Part shown: one piece after another, positions 48,266 to 59,338 of the stretch | Numbering within the stretch: the stretch's first letter is position 1 | Layout: every line of letters starts with the position of its first letter | Source of the DNA: Paramarasmius palmivorus | Taxonomy: Eukaryota; Basidiomycota; Agaricomycetes; Agaricales; Marasmiaceae | Length of the DNA stretch: 64,000 nt | Reading direction: 5' to 3' | NCBI GenBank assembly: GCA_037176845.1 | Contig: JAYKXP010000098.1 | Coordinates: 62,001 to 126,000 of the forward strand | The notes under the pieces: model-generated | The model's input: the letters and a program-made list of their open reading frames with translations, nothing else | The model's database searches: none | What the model was told of the DNA's origin: nothing | Translations under genes and position numbers: made by a program

Positions 48266-49105
48266 TTTGGAAGTAGAAAGAAATGTCGAATTGGACGTGG
48301 GTGTATCTATGGTGTGCAATGGTCCATGCTATAACTGTGGTTGTTCATGATCAGAAGTTCACGCGTTCATGCGCGGGTACTCCACCATCTTCTCACGAAC
48401 CCTGCACATAACGAGGTGAATACCTGTCATAAAGGAATGTTTCAAGACTACCTTGCACGCCATCTCATCCTCAAAGGCCCTTCAGTTTTCTGACGTTTCA
48501 TCCTACCACGAGAAAGCAAATCTCGCACTCGCAAGGACCAGTCGCATGTATCCAGAAACCGAAATTTGGATGGATTCGGTTGGGCAAAAGGCACCGGTAG
48601 AGAACAGAGCTTCGAGGCCCAACCCTTGTCATGGCCCGAGATCGGTTTTCACATTGGAAATCGATGGAGAGGAAGTGAAGGCTTTGCGAGTTCCGAATCG
48701 TACTGGTGCGACGAGCAAAACTCGGTACTCATCTTCATACCCTCGACTGGCTTAATGCGTTAGTGTTTCTTCGCCAACGCTACAGTCCAACACAGTTGTC
48801 GAATCCAATACCACTGGCCCCAGCGTCACTACTGGCAGCAACCGGCACAACGCCTCTTGAGGTGTCCACTAGCACTGGACCCACCCAATGTCGTCTTAGT
48901 GATGTTCACGTTGATGATGGTGCCAGTATGTGCGACTCTGGGGTCAGTAGAAGACGCAAAGAGATCGGTTTTTACAGCTCTCAATCAACATCTCAAATGT
49001 TTTTCTTTTCACGATTAGATTTGTCAGCCATGTCAAAGACTGCAGGCTGAGGCCCCTTTTTCCTTCAGTTCCACTTCAGTTAGCGTTCCACCGTCATGAA
49101 GACCC
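48266..49105. other. Intergenic region, possible repeat debris
   Basis: Open frames at 48453-48755 and 48706-49050 lack recognised motifs. A short stretch near 48565 (ttggatggattcggttgggc) resembles 50048 (tcggatggattcgactgggt), so it may be a diverged flank of the DLH duplication. Confidence 0.4.
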
Positions 49106-49564
49106 ATGTCCATTGGTCGCCTAGAGTCCCAATCTGGTGAGCCTTTACTTTATCACTCATCCAATCTCCACTCAACCAATCCCCAAGATGAATGCATACT
49201 TGAACAAGCCCGCCGACAACTCCAATCCGAATGGCGAAAGATGCTATACGCAGTTTATTTCTTCTTATACATCGATGTCATCCTTCAATACAACGTCGTT
49301 CACTCCCCGGATCATCCTCTCAACTATCCCCTCACATGGTTCAACCTAGCTTGCATTACCCTCGGATGTTATACCCAAGTCTGCATTTTTGGGTTCATGA
49401 TTTTGTATCTTGCAAGTCACCGATTTTCACGGGCTGCCATGGTTGATGCAGATGGGAATGTACACTTGGCGTTGTGTATCGATCATAGGGTACCTAGGAT
49501 CATGGTGATATGTGCCGGAGGAATGAGCGTTATTGGTTGGGGGAGCTTCATCGTTTATTCCTGA
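49106..49564 (+). CDS. Small membrane protein, unknown function
   Basis: 152 residues from a single exon. A polar N-terminus of about 45 residues is followed by three hydrophobic segments: MLYAVYFFLYIDVILQY, WFNLACITLGCYTQVCIFGF (running on to MILYLA), and IMVICAGGMSVIGWGSFIVY at the very end. Charges between them fit a 3-TM topology. I do not recognise the family. It lies between the two DLH copies, but nothing shows a shared role. Confidence 0.5.
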   Translation: MSIGRLESQSGEPLLYHSSNLHSTNPQDECILEQARRQLQSEWRKMLYAVYFFLYIDVILQYNVVHSPDHPLNYPLTWFNLACITLGCYTQVCIFGFMILYLASHRFSRAAMVDADGNVHLALCIDHRVPRIMVICAGGMSVIGWGSFIVYS

Positions 49565-50624
49565 ATTGTGAAACCTACATACGCATGTTGTACCATCACC
49601 TCCGATAGCTTCAGCAATTTAGTGCATGTCCATTGTCAGAAGCGTCGCATTGAACAAGTCCCACGATAGACCGCAGAATCCGAACTTCGAAGGCCCTTCG
49701 GCGCTTGCTCCGCAACCACCATCTTGCTTAACCTGCCGATATCCTTATTCTACCAGCCCTTCTGACTATCAACGTCGAATCTCGGCCAGTTGAGTTTGGT
49801 TGTGCTCCAGCGTATCAACCTCATATCACTTCTGATTCCCAGTCGACGCTCTCCAGGTTTTCCTCGCTGCTCTACAAGTTGAAACAGTGCACACCTTTCG
49901 TGCGCGGTGCGTTGCTGCAAAGTCATTGATACTCAAGATGATGGCTATTGGGAAGAGGCCAATAACGGTGGTGATGACTGGCTCTCAAGGAGAGCAGGCA
50001 AGATTTTTCATCTTTAAGATGCACCCAGGGCGAACTCGACTTTGGACTCGGATGGATTCGACTGGGTAAAAGACATGTTGGAGAGAAGAGAGACCGAAGA
50101 AAGGTTTATTAGATATGCAATTATACACATGGAAGGTAAGCCAACTTTGATTTCATCTCGAGACGACATGGCCGACCTACTTATCGCCCTAGGACCCGAA
50201 CATTGCTCTAATACCCACTACCCTGTCGCAATTTTCCGTCCTTTGCCTCTGGGTGTAACTAGAGGAGTTCAGCACCACGTCAAGTAAACGAATTGGATAA
50301 TATCCTGCAGCTGGATCAGTCGTCAGCTGGGCTAGCGTCAAAGGACGTGACTACCGGTCCTCACCTCAACCTCTTACCCCAAACTGCCAGCGAACTCATC
50401 CGCTGTGTTCCCAGCACGCGACATACAAAGTAGGGAGAGGAATGGGCACGATTGAATTCATTCTTGACGCTGCTTTTATGACAAGCGCGGACGCTATATA
50501 CCCGAAGATGACGCGTGTTCTGGCAACAATTGTATGTCTTTCTCCCAAATTGAATGGATAATGACTGACTAGCTGATTGACTAGTTGTTGCGAGAAGATT
50601 TGTAATGGAGATCGCCGAAAGACC
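49565..50624. other. Intergenic region with degenerate coding-like segment
   Basis: The frame 50042-50287 is open, and part of it (about 50130-50290) has a diverged relative at 52215-52370: both carry an atggaaggtaag start and end in ...cacgtcaa. This suggests an older repeat flanking the DLH unit. From 50455 the DNA copies the promoter of DLH-1. Confidence 0.4.
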
Positions 50625-50631
50625 TATAAAA
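50625..50631 (+). promoter_or_regulatory. TATA box of DLH copy 2
   Basis: tataaaa, 41-47 bases before the ATG at 50672, at the same relative position as in copy 1. Confidence 0.6.
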
Positions 50632-50671
50632 CCTCGTATCCAAACTGGTAGCAGACTTCAAGACCAAGAAG

Positions 50672-51707
50672 ATGAGTCTCTGTAAAGATTGCGTTAAGGG
50701 TGCGCCTCCCATCTCTATGTGTTTCGCTCGCTTTCTAACCCTGCGCATGATGCAGGCGTCATTCATGAAGGTACAGCTAAAGGCAAATGGGAGAAAATTG
50801 GCGGTGTCGACTGCTATGTCGCTACACCTTCCAATGCCGACTATCCAAAAGACAAGGTTTTACTCTACCTTGCGGATGCATTTGGACCTCAATTCATTAA
50901 CGCCAAGGCATTTAAGCGAGTTCTCTTTGCGAATTCATGCTTACCATCGTACATGCGACAGCTACTCGTAGACTCTTTCGCCGAGAACGGGTTCAAGACA
51001 ATAGCTCCTGACTACTTCGACGGCGATGCAGTTCCTGAGGGATTGTTGATCAAACATGTGCGTCCATTGTTCCTTGTCGTTCCACCTTGCACTAAGCTTG
51101 CAGAAAAAAGGGAGCGAACGAACCCTTGAACCCCGATATCGTTTTGTGGCTCTCTAGACACACTCAAGAGCAAACACGTCCTATACTTGATAAGGTGATC
51201 AACGCGCTCAAGGAGCAGGGCACAAAGGAGTTTGGTGCGACTGGTTACTGTTTTGGTGGTATGCAGTATCTCATCAGTTTTCACTCCGCTATTCACTGAT
51301 GAGGTACAGGGAGATACGTATTCGACTTAGCAATCGACAATGTCATCAAAGCAGGAGCTGCTTCGCATCCATCTCTCCTCCAAATCCCAGCTGACTTGGA
51401 GAAATATGTGAAGACCTCTCAGACGCCGCTGTTGATCAACTCTTGCGAGGTCGATGATCAGTTCCCCCTTGAAGCTCAGACGGCCGCGGATAAGGTTTTC
51501 AAGGACTTTGCGCCGGGGTATAAGAGGTATGTTTGCACTGTATGTCAAGGGGTCATAACTGACTGGGACATTTGCTTTGATAGAGTACATTTTGACGGAT
51601 GTGTTCACGGGTTTGCGGTTCGTGGAGATCTAAATAACCCCAAGGTGAAAGAAGGAAAGGAAGGGGCGTTTAAGAATACGATCGAGTGGATGGTTAAGCA
51701 TTTGTAA
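50672..51707 (+). CDS. Dienelactone hydrolase family protein, copy 2
   Basis: Exons: 50672-50699, 50756-50907, 50962-51057, 51111-51258, 51310-51526 and 51584-51707. All exon lengths equal those of copy 1 and all intron positions are conserved, giving 254 residues. Nucleophile (GATGYCFGG), Asp (NSCEVDDQFP) and His (FDGCVHGFAVRGD) are kept. The second intron (50908-50961, 54 nt) begins with GC instead of GT and is open and in frame, so it could be spliced as a GC-AG intron or retained as an 18-residue insertion (from AFKRVLF to PSYMRQ). Differences from copy 1 cluster around residues 80-115 (VPEGLLIKHGANEPLNPDIV), perhaps altering substrate choice (inference). Confidence 0.92.
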
Positions 51708-52785
51708 CTTGGAGGCAAGGAAATTGTTTTTTGTAAAGTAGAAGGAAATGGTGGCTCGGATATTGGTGTATCTATCAGGGGTACCCGCAGCAATGGTCGG
51801 GTTACAGCCCTCTTTCAGAAGATAGATATACAGGATCGTATTCGCACCGGGTCTCGCCAGGACAGATGTTATTGCGAGGATCCAAACTGATGATACAAAG
51901 TACCTGACTAAGGCAAGCGGTGTGGTAGTATGTATCAAGACAGAGATGCAGCTCAAGAATAAGGAATAAGTAGTACTTAGCGGCGCTCGGGTTTCCTCGG
52001 AGTCTGATCGGAGTCACACCGGAGTTACACCGTTTCGAAGCCATTGCGCTCTTTTCAACTTTCCATTCTACTATGAACCCGAGTTACACTCGTCCTTCAG
52101 ATCTTCAGAGGCAGCAACGCTCGTGCAGGAGGAACTCTTTCGGAAATGTGGGGAGTTACAAGACATACGGGACGGGGAGAATCCTCGAATAAGGACACGT
52201 TAGAGATAAATGCAAATATGGATATGGAAGGTAAGTTCATCTTCCTCGATTTATCTACAAGATGACACGACCGATGGCTCTAGGGTCACCAGTGTACCAT
52301 GTTGCGAGTTCTAATCCTCTGTCTCTGGGCGGAATATGAACCACCGAGTTCACGTCAAGCAGACTAATAGTGAACCGGACTCATGGGTATTCGCCTAACG
52401 CACCCTCGCGCTATCTCTCAAAAATCAAAAGACGGGAGCTGCAGCAGGCTTAAATAAGGCAGTCGTGTATGGGCTTCATGATGCATTGGGTGAGGATTGA
52501 TTATCTATCATGTCGTACAGATTAACCTAACATCTCTGTGGGTCTATTCCAGTTAGCTGTACAGCCCCTTGACTTTCAAATTTTGGTTGGCTTGGTTTCG
52601 TTGGGCCTTTAAAGGCATTAGTAACCCACCTGCGCCATCCCTCGCAATTTTCAGTCATACCTCCCTCGTTAGATCTACTTGCAAAGTTACATTTCCACCC
52701 ACCTTTGCCATCGCTCGAGCTCAAATCGAGTTGATCTTTTCATCGGTGTTGGATCTCTAACCTTCCCGATCAAATCTCATGTGCC
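51708..52785. other. Intergenic region
   Basis: About 1.1 kb. It holds a degenerate relative (52215-52370) of the segment at 50130-50290, and the promoter of the MKS1-like gene near its right end. No gene supported. Confidence 0.5.
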
Positions 52786-55700
52786 ATGCTGCTCGACGTT
52801 CCGAGCCCTGTCCTCACCGTCGCCTCCGATGCTCTCAGGCATCTAGACGGTGACCATGCCCTCGAATCTTTGTGGTATCGTGAGTAATTACTTTTTTTTT
52901 TTTGGTTATCTTCGAGCTCACCAATATCTTTCTAGTCTCCACAAAGTGCAAGGGTTCTCTCCATGACGGGCCACGACTTGAGAATATCAGCTGGCGGCTG
53001 TGGTATCGGAAATTGGCAACGACAAACTCTTATCGACCACTGATTCCAAATGCTCCACTGTCCGAAGTAACCGATGAGCCCTATGTTTTGTCTCAAAGTG
53101 CGTACTTTTGTCCTATAGTCTCTCTTGAGTTTTTCCTAAATTTTCTGGATTTCTCAGGTGCTCAGATTGTTTTGAGGCAACCGACTGGTCAGATCATCTA
53201 TGAGATGTTGCCCAGATCGTCGCCAAACACCCTCAACTCAGAGCTTCGGATTCTTGTCGAGAAGGAGGTCATGAATAATGTCCCGTCCGTCACTGTGCTT
53301 CCCACCTCTGCTGCTGAACTTCTCTCGATACCAATAACCCCACACGATGCCTATTCATCGCAGGGTGTACCGTACATAAACTCTATCCAGTCTGACAACC
53401 GTATAAATTCTCGCGGCGACTTATTGACATCATTCTTCCCGCGCGTAGTCGTCGTCAACCCAACGCCGAAACCAACACCTCCCACGCCGCCCACTACTCC
53501 CGTACCCATATCGGTCTTACATGGTCCAGCCACTGTCTTGGTTGCGGCGACGGACTCTACATCCTTATTGTCGAGTCAGAATGTCACTGGCAAATTGGGG
53601 TTACCCCCAATGCAAGTGCTGCAGCCTACGTCAACCCCAAACTCAAATATGGCGAATGATAAAACTACCTCCAATCCACACTCGCAGACAGACGCCTGCA
53701 AGTTAGCTTTGTCTCCAGAAGCATCGTCAGCATCAGAGGATAAAAAATCCGTCTCGCATCCTCAACAAAATCCAGATACAGGATTGTTCTCGGCCTCTCA
53801 CTCTGTGGCAATAAGTCGCATTGTGGGATTGGCAAAGTCGAGGACATCAACCTCTCGACTTTGGGCTATGGAGCCAATGAATACTCCAGAGTCACTTCTC
53901 CCACTTCCTGATCCGGTCCCTTCCTCGAATTTCGTAGCATCGTTACATCATCGGTCGATAAATACCAACTCGACAGACCAAACCTCGAATCGCGCGCATA
54001 CCGTGGAGACTATATCGTCAACTACTGTACTTTCCAGTGGTGACAACGGGGCTAGTATCGAGGGAAACACTAGTGGATTTGCCAGAGGATTGCCTACATC
54101 TTCTGACAAGTCCTCTACATGTCCAGGCCGTGATGCATCCGCATCTTCGCTTGCGCCGAAATACTACCTCAGCTCAGCCAACGCTTCTCCTAGTCTGGGC
54201 AGTGAAGATCAATCACAGTCATCATTTAAGTTTTATTTGGTTGACCAAGATCAAAACCAAAACCAGTCCAATGCCGGGCCAATAACCCAGACTCATCAGC
54301 CGAGTCAGGGCGCTCAACAGCAAGCGAAGCGGTTGTTCCGTGTTGGTAATGGCGACGACGATGACGAGGGTTGGGAGGACGATGACGATTCGTCTTCATT
54401 GTCACGGTCTTTGTCACAATCTCAGTCCAGGTCGAGGTCAAGATCGTCGAGGTCGAGAAGGATGTCAAGTCATTCACCCCCTGTGCTGACCTCACCGAAT
54501 GGGGCACAACAAGGTCGTGGTGATGCGATACAGCACGTGCAAAGCGAAGCATCAACAAATGGTGTTTCTAATCAACAGCTACAAGTACAGCAGCCTGTTT
54601 CGCGGATTCTCGATGACAAGACTCAGCTCACGGCTTCGCCGTCATCCCAAGGACAGACAGAGACGCAGCTGGAGCCTCGACAAACGTCCGCTGCTACAAT
54701 ATCCCCGAATGCTACTGTGTCACCTGGTACTCAGCACTTGACCAAAGCAGCACCAACAGACCAAATAGCCAGACAGCAGAGCACGAAAAAGGAGGGTGTA
54801 TTGGGAGCGATCGTGGGTCCGAATGGCAGGAAGATCGTCGTAATAGCTACGGATGAAGATGATGACGACTCTGATGAAGACGATGATGATTGGGAAGAGA
54901 CCGAAGAGGATGACGAAGATGTTGACAAGAAGCCGAACAACGAGGTCCCAGATACGTCTAGGAAATCGTCGGCTCGTACCGAGACAATTACCGCAGCACC
55001 GAAAGTCACAGAAGCTCCTCGTAAAGGGTCAGATGCTGCACCTGCTGACAGTGAACCGACGGAGGATGACGCGGGCTGGACTTCTGCTTCTTCAGCTGAT
55101 GACGAGCCTTCTAAAGACCCTGAGGTAAGTTACGTCTTTGAAGCTAAAGCTCATTGCTCAATTATGTGCAGGCTGGAAGTACGTTCCAAGCCACCGTCAC
55201 CATTGTTCAGGGTACCTTGACGCGTGGAATTGGTACGAAGAGGCTTTCGAATGGGACTGTCACAGGTAACCGACATACCAACGAGAGCTTGTATAGTGAC
55301 AAGAGTAAACAGAAAGCTCAGGTATGTACAAAGCCACATGTGGAAGCATAAGCTGATTCAAACTGCGTTTGGTTCCAGCAGCCGTCCCCTAAAGGTCCTC
55401 GATATTGTCCCGATCCACCTGCGCCCCAGGTGCTCCAGCGAGCTCATTCTTCGAAATTTGTTGGACCAGCTGGGCTTGGCTTCACTCAGCAGCACCAACC
55501 GAACCAACCTTCCCGGAATCCTGCAAATCGCACAAAGGAGCACACACAACAACCTCAGCAACATCCGAATCCTAATCCCAATCCTGGTCATGGACGTGCG
55601 CCATCGGCCCGCCAATCTCGTCGTTCTGTTGATATGTCGGAGGCTGCACTGGAAGCTCAACGGCAATTGGACTTGTTTGCGAAGAAACCCAAGCGTGCAT

Positions 55701-58529
55701 GGTCGGGATCGATGCGATCTGGGTCTGGCTTCTTAAGTCAACTGATGAACCCAGACCCTGAGATATTCCCCGCCAACCATCCATATCGGAGGGGCTATTT
55801 GAGTGGAGATGCGGCTATGCCGAAAGGAGGCGCAACAAGGCTGGGTATCGCACGTCTGACGCCTGTAGGAGGCGAAGATGGACACCATCAATTACCAGGG
55901 CCTATTGAGGTCAAAAAAGGTAGCGTCTCCGCTGCAGCACCTGAACGTAACGCCGTCGCCCCGCCTCGTAAAGGTGATCCTCGTATCGGAACTATGCGAT
56001 CGCAAGCCCCTGGATTCAAACCTAGCAAGAGTGCTATTGCATTACCTGTACTTGACTGCGTGACGGTTGCAAGTGTCAAGGATAATGGTCTAGTCGAGGA
56101 TCGAATACGAAATGGACGGAACAGAGCGGGAAGCGGCGGATATCGACCCAAAGCTCGGTCTCACGACCAAGAGATGGAGGATACCGACACCAAAGAAGAA
56201 AATCGAATGGACATGTCCAAGAGCGCTGCACAAGGAAAACCTGAGGCAATCCTAAAACAAAGAAAGGCCGCCAAGCAGAACCAGCAGCGAGCTCAACCGT
56301 TTCGTCAGCAACCGGACTCGGGAAGACCATCATCCCGTCCTGATATGTCTAGTCGTGCCTCAATGGATATACTCCCTACAGCTTTGAGTTTGTCACCTCC
56401 GCTGCAGATGCGACGATTGCGTTCCCAAGACGTTCCTGGAGCCACAGCGATACCTACGGCACTCATGCCTCTTGGGTATCCTTGCAACGCACCTCCGGCA
56501 GCGCCTCCTTCTTCGCCTAGGACAAAGAGGCAGCTGATGTTAAGGAAAGAGATGTCGCAGAGTCTGAGAGCCAACTTGTTGTGGGCACGACAGCTCACCC
56601 GAGCAAAGGCAATAGGTCCCCGACGACGGAGCTCCGCCAATGTCAGTGGTCAATGGGATAACCCTAATGGAAATGGAAACGGTCTGCATTACCTTCCTAT
56701 CGTGGAACCTGTGGGTGGAAATGGCGCAGCACCTTTCACTGTGAGTCGGTTCCCGACTCTAGTGCAGCTGAACCCGAAGAAACAGCCAGGACCCGGACAA
56801 ATGGTCGATGCTGTCGGCGTTGGTTGGCCAAGTATACAAGATGCCGAGTGGGTCCCCAAGAGAAAGAGTTCAGCTGCTGTAGCAGGTGTTAGTCGTAGTG
56901 ATCCAGGGGATGGGGAAAGTATTCACTGTGGGCAACGGGTCACCGACTACGGACGCAACGATAAACAAGGGACATATCCACACGCTCTGGACCCAAACAG
57001 GCGTGTCATAGCGCTTGCAAACGTCGGTATTTTACCAGGTGTGGTGCAGTTGAATGCGAAGAAACAGGGAGATGATACTGGGGTTGACGTTACGGGAGTT
57101 CGTGCGTACTGCGAAGGATGTTCTAGGATCCTTGCAGGAGAAGGCCCATCCCAAGATCTGAGCGACACTTACTCTTCATCTGCCATCGGTTTTGGAGATT
57201 GTTATCCATATGGCGTCGAACGCACATTTGCAGGCATGTCCTTCTGTTTCGATTGTAACCGCAATTTGCGACCGGTTCCTGCCAAATCGACCCGGTTGAC
57301 CACAAGTAGCATAGGCGAAGTTTCTGGTTCTCCCGTGCATTCAGGTGTCAGCTCATTTACAACTGCTGACGACATCATGAAGGATGACATTGAAGTAGCT
57401 GACATCAGTTTCCACAAAGCCGACGCTCGGGACAAAAGCCATGACCACAAACCAACCTCAACTATCATGGGACACGAAGGCTCGACCAAATGCCAGTCAT
57501 CGGTTGATACGGCGGGGTGCCGTGGCTTTAGCAACATATATGTTCGAGAAAGCAATGCAGTAGAACGTGTACATAAAGTCCCGATCGTGGCCTCCATTCT
57601 CCCGCAATTCCTTTCACCTAGCAATCAAATCCTGCGCCATGAACGTCGTTCAAACTCGTGCCTCTGTGGTGTTTTTGCCTCAATGGCTCGTCTTCGTGAA
57701 GGCGGGATTGGACGGACTTTTACTTCCTCTGCTGCAGTTGCTCACATGGAGCAAGATCCACCCACGCCATATCCTCCGTTCACACGTGAACTTCCATGTG
57801 CAAAATACAATCGCAGATCGTATGCAGATTCTAATAATCTAGGGGATCCATGCCTCCAGGAAGCTAGCCACTATACGTTTACCTGTAGGAGATGGATCTA
57901 TCTCGAACGGCGACAAATTCTCATTGGCCCTAAGGCAGTCATACGGTGCGCGTGGCTTCAGTTCATTATCAATTCCAACTGGATTCAGGGTGAGAATGGC
58001 ACTATTTATACTACATCGAATGGTGGTGATCACACTCAAACAAATAATGGATCTACTATCCATGGTACGTGGACATAGAAATTGTTTTGTTCAAGTCGTA
58101 TTAACACATGTTATCCACTTAAATAATAATGGTGTCCCGTTAGGAAATGATCCTATAATGCAGCAGCAGGAGTATTTCACCTCGGAGTCTTCGCAGCAGG
58201 AACCCTCTAATTCGGGATCTGCAGTGCAGATTTCTCCGGTACATTATCGCGCAGACTCGGCACCACTACCTCTAGAAACCATCAAAGGCCAATCGCCGCC
58301 TCCTCCAGAACCAATGATTGCATTGCCGCAAGGGCCGCCGGCTCACTCAGCAACTGCCTCTCACGAACGGGTATCTCACCATTGGTCGGCGTCCTGGAGA
58401 GACTGTCTAATCCTTGTGCTTCTCGTTGTTACATTGTTTCAAGCAAATTCATCTCGACACTCATACGAAGGTGCATGTAGCTGTAATTGTCACTGTCACT
58501 GTCCCTCTGTGTCTACGTCTCTTGTATGA
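52786..58529 (+). CDS. Very large DUF1752/DUF3295 (MKS1-like) regulator fused to a C-terminal membrane module
   Basis: Exons: 52786-52879, 52936-53097, 53158-55124, 55172-55321, 55379-58064 and 58144-58529, all in phase, giving 1814 residues. Residues 25-58 form a DUF1752 segment (STKCKGSLHDGPRLENISWR), found at the N-terminus of AreA-type factors and yeast Mks1, regulators of nitrogen and retrograde signalling. Long Ser/Pro/acidic stretches follow. Around residue 1175 TKRQLMLRKEMSQSLRANLL marks the DUF3295-like C-terminal domain where relatives usually stop. Here the frame continues 600 residues: a duplicated VQLN(P/A)KK motif, a CxxC-type stretch (YCEGCSRIL, FCFDCNRNL), and from about 57.88 kb a module shared with the gene at 62.5-63.7 kb, with a membrane helix (LILVLLVVTLFQ) and the tail CSCNCHCHCP. 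A second gene hidden in the same frame is possible. Confidence 0.72.
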
Positions 58530-58640
58530 TGTTTCGCCAGTTTTGTTTATTATTCCCGCATGACTCATATGTCTACACCTAAATAGCTGTGTAGCAATTG
58601 AAAGGTGTTCTGTGTTGCAGGCAACTCCTCGTCCGCAAGA
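57880..58640 (+). repeat. Dispersed direct repeat, copy 1 (3' end of the MKS1-like gene)
   Basis: Closely similar to 63030-63845, about 5.2 kb away in the same orientation. The similarity covers the NGTIYTTSNGGDH coding part, one intron, the whole TM/Cys exon and about 110 bases beyond the stop, up to ttgcaggcaactcctcgtcc. A conserved acceptor-like ttgcag downstream of both stops hints at an alternative last exon. Confidence 0.8.
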
Positions 58641-59338
58641 TATTTTAATTCGAACACGTACCACAGTTAACCTTATGCCCTCCCCTACAACCTTCGGGCT
58701 AGGATCTTCGCATCTCTCCTAGGTTTCGATATCATAGGGTTCCCTGTAAATGGGTCGTTCCTGCGATTTTGCGCCAGGTGAGTTGAATGAGGTAGACGCG
58801 TCGTGGAGATCGATACGTGTGATAAGTTAGTGATAAGTACTGGCAATCAGAACCATCGGCATGCATAATGAATGGGCTACTCACGAGGTCATGATGGTCA
58901 AGAAGGCAAGAGGTAGTGGAGACTTGGAATAGTGGAGGACAGGATACGATGATGCCAATGGGGTAAGAAGGCAAGAAGCAAAGATACCTGCGATGTCCAT
59001 GTCAGCACGGTGTCGACAAGTTCCCAGGCCTAAGGATCCCAAAAATCGACAAGTTGGTTTCCAGGATTTCAGAAATTAAAACTTGGATTTCATTTCTTGG
59101 CTATCTAGTAGTACCCAGCACAATCGAGTGGACTGAAGACGCTACCGCCAAGTTTTAGTCGCATCCGAGTCATATCCTCGTGCTCTTAGCCTTGCTAAAA
59201 TACATATGCTAAAATACAGTGCCATTAATCCGTCAATGTAGGTTTTCAAACATTGCCTCCTGGTGCCTCCGCTGAATAATTTCGTAATCTTCTGCCCCCG
59301 CCAAATTGCGAATCGCACTGGAGAGGTGAAAAGGGTAC
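58530..59338. other. Convergent intergenic region
   Basis: The first 110 bases belong to the repeat above. The remainder holds no recognisable feature. Confidence 0.5.

Larger units (their letters stand above)
46990..51707 (+). repeat. Tandem duplication of the DLH gene with its promoter
   Basis: The units 46990-48265 and 50455-51707 are direct repeats about 3.45 kb apart. Similarity starts about 220 bp upstream of the ATG, includes the TATA box and all six exons, and fades soon after the stop. Introns have diverged more than exons, which suggests selection on both proteins. Confidence 0.85.
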
